Below, piece by piece: positions 1-4,652 of a DNA stretch of 5,038 nt. How positions within the stretch are numbered: position 1 is the first letter of the stretch; every line of letters begins with the position of its first letter. Below the pieces are notes generated by a model. That model was not told where the DNA came from, made no database searches, and saw only the letters and a list, made by a program, of their open reading frames with translations. A program made the translations under genes and the position numbers. Source of the DNA: Clostridium sp. AM34-11AC (lineage in GTDB: Bacteria > Bacillota > Clostridia > Lachnospirales > Lachnospiraceae); contig NZ_QWGL01000067.1 in assembly GCF_003435375.1 (NCBI RefSeq), forward strand, positions 1-5,038, in the 5' to 3' direction.

Positions 1-280
1 TAAGGACAGTACCCAAAAGGAGCTGCAAGAGGAGCAGGAAACGCTTCTGGAAGAAATTGCAGCCCTGAAAATACCGCTGACCGAGGTACAGGAGGATTTG
101 AAGAAGCTGCGGGACATTCGCTACTGGGTACGGAAAGCCACCCCCGGCACAGAAGAAAGCAAAGAGCCGCCCAAGAAACAGCCTATCAAAGAAGTCTTGC
201 AGGATAAGGCAGACGAGAAAAAAGCACAAAGAACCGCCCCGGCACAGGCGAAACACAGACAACAGGATATGGAACTTTAA
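1..280 (+). CDS. Probable relaxase (MobA/MobL-type), C-terminal end only
   Basis: The reading frame is open from the window edge (first complete codon at base 2) to TAA at 278-280, so only about 92 C-terminal residues are visible and the start lies upstream. The visible part begins with a heptad-like, Glu/Leu/Lys-rich helix (TQKELQEEQETLLEEI onward) that looks like a coiled coil. It continues through a short aromatic patch (RDIRYWVRK) into a Lys/Glu/Pro/Gln-rich, probably disordered tail ending QQDMEL. No catalytic relaxase motif (Tyr or HxH) is in view. The relaxase call rests on this charged coiled-coil tail and on position: mobilizable elements of this type usually carry a MobA/MobL relaxase just before a CHC2 protein, a VapE-like ATPase, TnpW and a serine recombinase. 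A strong terminator follows directly. It could instead be another accessory mobilization protein. That a gene ends here is certain; the function is an inference. Confidence 0.6.
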   Translation, partial: KDSTQKELQEEQETLLEEIAALKIPLTEVQEDLKKLRDIRYWVRKATPGTEESKEPPKKQPIKEVLQDKADEKKAQRTAPAQAKHRQQDMEL

Positions 281-281
281 C

Positions 282-330
282 AGGCACTTGCCATTTTCAA
301 TCAGAGAATGTCAGGTGCTTTTCTTATTTT
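282..330 (+). terminator. Intrinsic terminator or attenuator after the relaxase gene
   Basis: An inverted repeat starts two bases after the relaxase stop. The outer arm AGGCACTTG (282-290) pairs with CAGGTGCTT (312-320), with two G-T wobbles. After one mismatch (C291/T311) the inner arm CATTTTC (292-298) pairs with GAGAATG (304-310) around the 5-base loop AATCA. The stem is followed by the T-rich run TTTTCTTATTTT (319-330). This is the form of a Rho-independent terminator. The ribosome site of the next gene (332-338) follows at once, with no room for a promoter between them. It may therefore act as an attenuator that lets part of the transcription into the CHC2-vapE genes. Confidence 0.72.
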
Positions 331-345
331 CAAGGAGGGATAGAT

Positions 346-990
346 TTGAATGTATTTGAAGCTGTAAAGCAGTCCGTCACAACAAGACAGGCTGCGGAGC
401 ATTATGGAATCCATGTAGGGCGGAACGGGATGGCTTGCTGCCCGTTCCATAATGATAAAACCCCAAGCATGAAGCTGGATCGGCGTTACCACTGCTTCGG
501 CTGCGGTGCGGATGGGGATGTGATTGATTTTGTCGCCGCCCTGTATGGGCTGGGAAAGAAAGAAGCCGCCGTACAACTGGCAAATGACTTCGGGCTTTCT
601 TATGAGGACTGGAAGCCGCCGGGAAAGGTAAAAAAGCCCAAGCCCCGGCAGAAATCCCCGGAGGAACAGTTTCAGGAAGCAAAGAACCGCTGCTTCCGTA
701 TCCTTGCCGATTATCTCCACCTGCTTAGGGCATGGAGAAAGGATTATGTCCCGCACTCCCCGGAGGAAGCCGTTCATCCCCGGTTTGTGGAAGCCTTACA
801 GAAGCAAGCCCAAGTGGAATATCTGCTGGATGTGCTGCTGTTCGGGGAGACAGAGGAAAAAGCGGCTTTGATTACGGACTACGGAAAGGATGTGATACAG
901 CTTGAACAACGAATGGCAGAGCTTGCAGCCGCAGACGCAGCAAGAACTAAAAAACACCATGAACGCCATGCAGCCGCCCCAGAGCGTTGA
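346..990 (+). CDS. CHC2 zinc-finger protein (DnaG-like zinc-binding domain)
   Basis: A 214-residue protein whose N-terminus matches the zinc-binding domain of DnaG-type primases. C32-x2-H35, in CCPFHNDKTPS, and C50-x2-C53, in HCFGCGADGD, form the CHC2 zinc ribbon. They are followed by the conserved DVIDFV helix and the GLGKKEAAVQLANDFGLSY helix to about residue 86. This fold recognises single-stranded DNA at priming sites. After a Lys/Pro-rich linker (90-105) the rest is helical and charged. I see no Toprim motif, so catalytic primase activity is not evident and it may act with the downstream ATPase. The start is UUG at 346, chosen because AAGGAGG (332-338) sits 7 bases upstream and the frame gives the complete zinc domain; the ATG at 350 is in another frame. 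Its 3' end overlaps the next gene by up to 89 bases, implying co-expression. The domain call is firm; the role in element replication or transfer is inferred. Confidence 0.9.
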   Translation: MNVFEAVKQSVTTRQAAEHYGIHVGRNGMACCPFHNDKTPSMKLDRRYHCFGCGADGDVIDFVAALYGLGKKEAAVQLANDFGLSYEDWKPPGKVKKPKPRQKSPEEQFQEAKNRCFRILADYLHLLRAWRKDYVPHSPEEAVHPRFVEALQKQAQVEYLLDVLLFGETEEKAALITDYGKDVIQLEQRMAELAAADAARTKKHHERHAAAPER

Positions 991-2296
991 GGAAATCAAG
1001 GCGGGGCTGGAAACTACCGAGAAAGGCGGTGTCCGTCAGAGCATACGGAACTGCCTGACCGTATTCCAGCGTGACCCGCTGCTTTCCGGGGCTATCGCAT
1101 ACAACATCCTGACTGACCGCAAGGACATCATAAAGCCCATTGGCTTCCACAGAGAAAGCACAGCCCTGAACGATACGGATATGAAGTATCTGCTTCTCTA
1201 TCTGGAAGAAACCTATGGGCTTACCAATGAGAAAAAGATTGATAATGCCATCGGGATTGTGGCGAATGAAAACAAGTACCACCCCATCCGGGACTATCTC
1301 AATACCCTGGTGTGGGACGGGACAGAACGAATCCGCTTCTGTCTGCGGCACTTTCTGGGGGCTGACGCAGACGATTACACCTATGAAGCGTTGAAGCTGT
1401 TCCTGCTGGGTGCAATCTCACGAGCCTTTCAGCCGGGATGCAAATTTGAAATCATGCTCTGTCTGGTAGGCGGTCAGGGGGCTGGCAAGTCCACCTTCTT
1501 CCGTCTGCTGGCAGTCCGGGACGAGTGGTTCTCCGATGATTTGCGGAAGCTGGACGATGACAATGTGTACCGCAAGCTGCAAGGTCACTGGATTATCGAA
1601 ATGTCGGAAATGATGGCAACCGCCAACGCCAAGAGCATTGAGGAAATCAAGTCATTTTTAAGCCGACAGAAAGAGGTTTACAAGATACCCTATGAAACCC
1701 ACCCAGCAGACCGCCCCCGTCAGTGCGTGTTTGGCGGCACTTCCAATGCCCTTGACTTCCTGCCCCTTGACCGTTCCGGCAACCGCCGCTTTATCCCCGT
1801 CATGGTGTACCCGGAGCAAGCCGAGGTTCACATTTTGGAGGACGAAGCCGCTTCCAGAGCCTATATCGAGCAGATGTGGGCAGAAGCGATGGAAATTTAC
1901 AGAAGCGGCAGGTTCAAGCTGGCTTTCAGCCCTGCCATGCAGCGGTATCTCAAAGAACACCAGCGGGATTTTATGCCGGAGGACACCAAAGCCGGGATGA
2001 TACAGGCGTATCTTGATAAGTACACCGGGAGCATGGTCTGCTCCAAGCAGCTCTACAAGGAAGCTTTGAACCATGCCTTTGACGAGCCGAAGCAATGGGA
2101 AATACGGGAAATCAATGAGATTATGAACCAATGCATTGACCGCTGGCGGTACTTTCCGAATCCAAGAATGTTTTCCGAATACGGCAGACAAAAGGGCTGG
2201 GAGCGTGAAAACCCGGCAACGGACTCCGGCAACCCGTCTGAAAAAACGATGGACGGTTTTGTGGAGGTCACAGAACAGATGGAGCTTCCGTTCTGA
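902..2296 (+). CDS. Virulence-associated E (VapE)-family AAA+/SF3-like ATPase, putative replication helicase
   Basis: A 464-residue protein of the VapE family, found in phages, islands and mobilizable elements and related to SF3-type helicases. Residues 45-180 form the usual N-terminal region, including the family-typical HPIRDYLNTLVWDGTERI. The ATPase core follows: Walker A GGQGAGKST (190-198, K196), a Walker B-like segment HWIIEMSEM (E233, E236), a sensor-1-like FGGTSN (N282) and a probable arginine finger in GNRRFIPV (R295/R296). It should use ATP to unwind or remodel element DNA together with the CHC2 protein. The start is uncertain. UUG at 902 is the first possible start, since TGA at 893-895 closes the frame, and it has GGAAAGGA 11 bases upstream. 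ATG at 959 would give 445 residues but lacks a ribosome site. The gene overlaps the CHC2 gene by 89 or 32 bases. The last codons contain two GGCAAC repeat units that also belong to the downstream repeat system. Confidence 0.9.
   Translation: MNNEWQSLQPQTQQELKNTMNAMQPPQSVEEIKAGLETTEKGGVRQSIRNCLTVFQRDPLLSGAIAYNILTDRKDIIKPIGFHRESTALNDTDMKYLLLYLEETYGLTNEKKIDNAIGIVANENKYHPIRDYLNTLVWDGTERIRFCLRHFLGADADDYTYEALKLFLLGAISRAFQPGCKFEIMLCLVGGQGAGKSTFFRLLAVRDEWFSDDLRKLDDDNVYRKLQGHWIIEMSEMMATANAKSIEEIKSFLSRQKEVYKIPYETHPADRPRQCVFGGTSNALDFLPLDRSGNRRFIPVMVYPEQAEVHILEDEAASRAYIEQMWAEAMEIYRSGRFKLAFSPAMQRYLKEHQRDFMPEDTKAGMIQAYLDKYTGSMVCSKQLYKEALNHAFDEPKQWEIREINEIMNQCIDRWRYFPNPRMFSEYGRQKGWERENPATDSGNPSEKTMDGFVEVTEQMELPF
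2214..2233 (-). repeat. Inverted GTTGCC repeat pair inside the vapE 3' end
   Basis: On the minus strand these 20 bases read GTTGCCGGAGTCCGTTGCCG: two GTTGCC units 13 bases apart. The same unit, in the opposite orientation and with 18 of 20 bases matching, lies at 2474-2493. It also resembles the pair at 2332-2349. The copy lies within vapE codons (ATDSGNP region), so part of the pattern could be due to protein coding. Confidence 0.6.
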
Positions 2297-2308
2297 AAAT
2301 GGCAGCCC

Positions 2309-2349
2309 GTTGCACCCCCTGTTGCTATCCCGTTGCCGAGCCGGTTGCC
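2309..2349 (+). repeat. Tandem GTTGC repeats (four units at 11-12 base spacing)
   Basis: GTTGC occurs at 2309, 2321, 2332 and 2344, giving intervals of 12, 11 and 12 bases, close to one DNA turn. The last two units are full GTTGCC. The block starts 13 bases after the vapE stop. Even, helical spacing of short identical units is typical of protein-binding iterons at plasmid origins or regulatory regions. That role is an inference, and no binding protein is identified. Confidence 0.6.
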
Positions 2350-2379
2350 GGGGAAAATCCCGAAACTATCGGCTTTTCT
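2347..2379 (+). terminator. Weak hairpin with T-rich tail after vapE
   Basis: GCCG (2347-2350) can pair with CGGC (2370-2373), enclosing short stems (GGGA/TCCC), and TTTTCT follows (2374-2379). The base of the stem is only four pairs, so this is a weak candidate for the end of the CHC2-vapE transcript. It overlaps the repeat block, so the folding may instead reflect the repeats. Confidence 0.25.
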
Positions 2380-2386
2380 CCCCTAT

Positions 2387-2432
2387 GACAACCAAAACAA
2401 CAGAAAAATAAAAGAAAAGTATAAATAGTAAC
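2387..2432. other. A-rich low-GC stretch between the repeat blocks
   Basis: Only about a quarter of these 46 bases are G or C, against about half in the surrounding genes, and the + strand is mostly A. It includes TATAAA at 2420-2425, but I see no convincing -35 partner at 16-18 bases. Lying between GTTGCC blocks, it could be an easily melted region of an origin, an upstream promoter element, or simply intergenic sequence. Confidence 0.4.
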
Positions 2433-2473
2433 CATCGCCAGATTGAGATTGTTTGCAAGGTCTTTTGTAGCCC

Positions 2474-2493
2474 GTTGCCGGACTTCGTTGCCG
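2474..2493 (+). repeat. Second GTTGCC repeat pair, upstream of tnpW
   Basis: GTTGCC units at 2474 and 2487 (13 bases apart) form a 20-base block matching, in inverted orientation, the block at 2214-2233 with two differences. The two blocks are 240 bases apart and flank the four-unit cluster and the A-rich stretch. It lies about 45 bases before the tnpW start, so a role in controlling the recombinase genes is also possible. Confidence 0.6.
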
Positions 2494-2516
2494 ACACCCT
2501 CTGTCTGGCTATTTTC
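2490..2516 (+). terminator. Small hairpin before the tnpW ribosome site
   Basis: GCCGACA (2490-2496) pairs with TGTC-T-GGC (2502-2509) around the loop CCCTC, with one bulged T, and is followed by TATTTTC (2510-2516). The tnpW ribosome site GGAGG (2523-2527) comes just after. It is a short, imperfect stem, so it may be a weak terminator or attenuator. The arrangement repeats that found before the CHC2 gene. Confidence 0.35.
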
Positions 2517-2537
2517 ATGTATGGAGGATAACTGCCT

Positions 2538-2735
2538 ATGGCAAAAAACAAAACAGAAATTCATGTGACTACTGTATTTGACGGGGAGCTGGACGCCACC
2601 GATGTGTTCGTCAGCCTGATTTCCCAGAAATACAGCAAGACGAATACAAAAGAATATCTTGCTAAAAAGAAAGATATGAAGTATAATGAAGATGAGGTTC
2701 AAAAGAGCCAGATACCGTCTGGATTGTGTGGGTAA
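2538..2735 (+). CDS. tnpW: Transposon-encoded TnpW-family protein
   Basis: A 65-residue protein recognised as TnpW family by its pattern: MAKNKTEIHVTTVFDGELDA, then DVFVSLISQK, a Lys-rich middle (YLAKKKD) and the ending IPSGLCG. TnpW was named from the Tn4451/Tn4453 mobilizable transposons and its biochemical function is unknown to me. The start ATG at 2538 has GGAGG (2523-2527) ten bases upstream. Its TAA stop (2733-2735) touches the ATG of the recombinase gene (2736), with no separate strong ribosome site between them. The two are therefore probably translated together, which suggests TnpW assists or regulates the recombinase. I see no signal peptide, membrane segment or DNA-binding motif. 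The last third of the gene is more AT-rich than its neighbours. Confidence 0.88.
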   Translation: MAKNKTEIHVTTVFDGELDATDVFVSLISQKYSKTNTKEYLAKKKDMKYNEDEVQKSQIPSGLCG

Positions 2736-4406
2736 ATGGCTATGATGAACGAAATGGAATACAGAACAATCGGTTCGGCACTTGCCGGGGGCTATCGTGC
2801 AGCGGTCTATTGCAGACTGTCAAAGGACGATGACCTGCAAGGCGAAAGTGCCAGTATCGCAAACCAGCGTGATATGCTGGAAAAATACTGCGAAAAGCAG
2901 GGATGGGAGGTTGTGGCAGTCTATCAGGACGATGGCTTCACAGGTCTTAATATGGAGCGTCCTGATTTACAGAGAATGTTGAGAGCCATTGAGCGCAGGC
3001 AAATCAACCTTGTCATCACGAAAGACCTCAGCCGACTGGGGCGTAACTATCTGCAAACCGGGCATTTGATTGAGGACTTTTTCCCAAGAAATGGTGTCCG
3101 CTATATCGCCATGAATGACGGTATCGACACCCTGCGGGATAACAACGATATTGCCCCGTTCAAGAATATCCTGAACGAGATGTACAGCAAGGATATTTCC
3201 AAGAAAGTCCATTCCTCTTATCTTCTGAAAGCGCAGAAAGGACAGTTTACCGGGTGTCTTGCCCCGTTCGGGTATCGGAAAGACCCGGAGGACAAAAACC
3301 ATCTGCTCATTGACGAGGAAACCGCCCCGATTGTGCGGCTGATTTTCGGATATGCCCTAAACGGTCATGGTCCGAACTATATCCGCAGACGGCTGGAGGA
3401 AGAAAAAATCCCCTGCCCCACATGGTGGAACCGGGAACGGGGGCTTCGCAATACCCGCACCAAATGGGAAAAGAAAGACCCGGAAAACGGGCGGTATATG
3501 TGGGACTTCTCCGTTATCAAAGACCTTTTGATGAATCCCGTCTACACCGGGGCGATTGCTTCCCAGAAAAAGGACTACCGTTTCAAAATCGGCACGATTG
3601 GGGAAAAGAAGCCGGAGGACTGGATTGTGGTGGAGGGACAGCATGAACCGCTGATTGACCGCATGAGCTTTGACATTGTGCAGAACAAGCTGAAATCCCG
3701 CCAGCGTCCGGGGCAGACCAATGAAATCAGCCTGTTTGCCGGACTGATAAAATGCGGTGAGTGTGGGAAGTCACTGACGATACGCTACACAAACGCAAAA
3801 CATCCCCAGCAGATTTACTCCTGCAAAACCTACAATGCCTTTGGAAAGAACCACTGCACCCAGCACCGGATTGATTATGACACCCTTTACAGCCATGTGC
3901 TGCGGAAAATCCGGGAATGTGCCAGAGCCGCCCTGATGGACGGGGAAGCGGTTGCCGACCGCTTGACCAATACCTGTGAAGCCGAGCAGCGGGAACAGCG
4001 GGAAGCAATGGAACGCTCCCTCACAAGGGACGAGGAACGGATTGAGGTTCTGGACAAAATGGTAATGCGGCTTTATGAGGATATGATTGCAGGGCGTATC
4101 AGTGAACAGAATTTCAACACCATGCTGGAAAAGACACAGACCGAGCAAGCGGAGCTTAAAGCAAAAGTGTCCGAGGGCAGAAAGCGGCTGTCCGATGAAG
4201 TCCAGCTTGCCAATGACGCAAAACAATGGGTGGAAGCCATTCAGGAATACGCCAATATCACAGAGCTGGACGCAGCCACCCTCAACCGCTTAATCAAAGA
4301 AATCGTCGTGCATGAGCGCATTGACGAAGATAAAACAAGACACATTTCTATCGAAATTCATTTTAATCTCAAACCCATCCCAGAGGTGGAACAGGTCACT
4401 GCCTGA
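2736..4406 (+). CDS. Large serine recombinase, TnpX-like
   Basis: A 556-residue large serine recombinase, the enzyme expected to excise and integrate this element. The resolvase-type catalytic domain (about 20-165) has YCRLSKDDD with nucleophile S29 and R27, and DLSRLGRN with D97, R100 and R103. The Recombinase domain (about 172-310) contains FTGCLAPFGYRKDP and MNPVYTGAI. The zinc ribbon has C340-x2-C343, C363 and C374. A long charged coiled coil covers about 412-490, and a DUF4368-like C-terminus follows (NITELDAATLNRLIKEIVVHERI). All key catalytic and zinc residues are present, so it is probably active. It resembles TnpX of Tn4451 in layout, although TnpX is longer (about 700 residues). I chose ATG 2736, which abuts the tnpW stop; ATGs at 2742 and 2745 are alternatives. 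Being the last gene before the element end, next to the attachment site, fits its job. I give no symbol because TnpX identity is by family only. Confidence 0.93.
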   Translation: MAMMNEMEYRTIGSALAGGYRAAVYCRLSKDDDLQGESASIANQRDMLEKYCEKQGWEVVAVYQDDGFTGLNMERPDLQRMLRAIERRQINLVITKDLSRLGRNYLQTGHLIEDFFPRNGVRYIAMNDGIDTLRDNNDIAPFKNILNEMYSKDISKKVHSSYLLKAQKGQFTGCLAPFGYRKDPEDKNHLLIDEETAPIVRLIFGYALNGHGPNYIRRRLEEEKIPCPTWWNRERGLRNTRTKWEKKDPENGRYMWDFSVIKDLLMNPVYTGAIASQKKDYRFKIGTIGEKKPEDWIVVEGQHEPLIDRMSFDIVQNKLKSRQRPGQTNEISLFAGLIKCGECGKSLTIRYTNAKHPQQIYSCKTYNAFGKNHCTQHRIDYDTLYSHVLRKIRECARAALMDGEAVADRLTNTCEAEQREQREAMERSLTRDEERIEVLDKMVMRLYEDMIAGRISEQNFNTMLEKTQTEQAELKAKVSEGRKRLSDEVQLANDAKQWVEAIQEYANITELDAATLNRLIKEIVVHERIDEDKTRHISIEIHFNLKPIPEVEQVTA

Positions 4407-4431
4407 CCTGTCCCGCCGGGACGGTTCTCTT
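4392..4431 (+). terminator. Two overlapping hairpins at the recombinase stop, possible terminator
   Basis: CAGGTCA (4392-4398) and TGACCTG (4404-4410) form a perfect 7-base-pair inverted repeat across the stop codon (loop CTGCC). CTGTCCC (4408-4414) and GGGACGG (4418-4424) form a second stem with one wobble and a 3-base loop, followed by TTCTCTT (4425-4431). The stems share bases 4408-4410, so only one can form fully at a time. The second looks like a moderate intrinsic terminator for the recombinase transcript. A ribosome reading the stop codon would block the first stem and favour the second. Confidence 0.45.
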
Positions 4432-4456
4432 AAAAACACCATATAGATTTTTTGTA

Positions 4457-4530
4457 CGCCGCCGCCCGCCATCGAGCAGAGTTTTACACCTAATTGGGGA
4501 TAAAACAGCTCATGGCCGGTGCTGGTGTAG
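4457..4530. other. Right-end junction of the inserted element (candidate attR)
   Basis: Maff2 coding similarity begins at about 4496-4497 and is absent before it, so the element ends around 4494-4500. The junction sits in an imperfect inverted repeat centred on AATT (4492-4495). Reading outward, the right arm has GGGGATAAAAC, then GCTC, ATGGC and GTA; the left arm on the minus strand has AGGTGTAAAAC, then GCTC, ATGGC and GTA at near-matching distances. Serine-recombinase sites are imperfect palindromes around a central dinucleotide. TnpX-type enzymes are known to use GA, and a GA is present at 4499-4500, so crossover there is plausible but inferred. The left end is outside the window. Confidence 0.55.
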
Positions 4531-4583
4531 CCGTGGTAGGCATGGTCCTTGTACCTCTGCTCTCCGGGCTTTTCTCTGTCTAA
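4494..4583 (+). pseudogene. 3' remnant of a Maff2-family ICE gene, cut by the insertion
   Basis: Twenty-nine codons plus TAA encode LGIKQLMAGAG followed by VAVVGMVLVPLLSGLFSV. This matches the C-terminal half of Maff2-family proteins, small (about 70 residue) membrane proteins encoded just before the VirB6/TrbL-like gene in Tn1549-type ICEs, whose end usually reads like KQLMAGGG plus a hydrophobic helix. The N-terminal half is missing: TAA at 4491-4493 closes the frame immediately upstream and there is no ribosome site. The TTG at 4494 is probably not a real start. The hydrophobic segment (residues about 8-28 of the fragment) would be one membrane helix. The gene was most likely split by integration of the element ending here, with its 5' half beyond the left end. 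Excision would be expected to restore it. Confidence 0.78.
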
Positions 4584-4604
4584 GCGTCTCCGTATGAAAT
4601 CCTT

Positions 4605-4632
4605 GCCGCTCCCGCAGCTTTGCGGGGGCGGC
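4605..4632 (+). promoter_or_regulatory. Stable GC-rich hairpin just upstream of the trbL-like ribosome site
   Basis: GCCGCTCCCGCA (4605-4616) pairs with TGCGGGGGCGGC (4621-4632): twelve pairs including one T-G wobble, with a GCTT tetraloop. The ribosome site AAAGGAGG (4635-4642) begins two bases after it. There is no T-run, so termination is unlikely. It lies in the ICE between maff2 and the trbL-like gene and could protect the mRNA end after processing or tune initiation of the channel gene. Confidence 0.55.
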
Positions 4633-4652
4633 GGAAAGGAGGTTGACACCGT

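Noticed and set aside
301..777. Long minus-strand open frames opposite the CHC2 gene and opposite vapE (1658-2191)
   Set aside because: They are shadows of strongly supported + strand genes with recognisable zinc and ATPase motifs, and lack ribosome sites or known domains.
2385..2425. Promoter for tnpW from ATGACA (2385-2390) and TATAAA (2420-2425)
   Set aside because: The spacing between the boxes is 29 bases, too long for a sigma-70-type promoter, and no better -35 box lies at 16-18 bases.
2297..2428. Open in-frame extension of 43 codons after the vapE stop
   Set aside because: It would encode a Pro/Leu-rich then Lys/Asn-rich tail with low complexity. The vapE protein has a natural ending (QMELPF), so a broken longer gene is not supported.
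3945..3966. Perfect inverted repeat AAGCGGT/ACCGCTT containing a GTTGCC, inside the recombinase gene
   Set aside because: It is an isolated unit within well-conserved coding sequence, without the paired spacing of the vapE-tnpW cluster, so it is most likely chance.
4290..4649. Minus-strand open frame of 119 codons across the gap after the recombinase
   Set aside because: It overlaps the recombinase 3' end, the Maff2 remnant and the GC-rich hairpin, has no ribosome site I can see, and its apparent protein-like part is explained as the complement of the Maff2 frame and of the element end. I kept only the MAGGGV similarity as a possible site symmetry.
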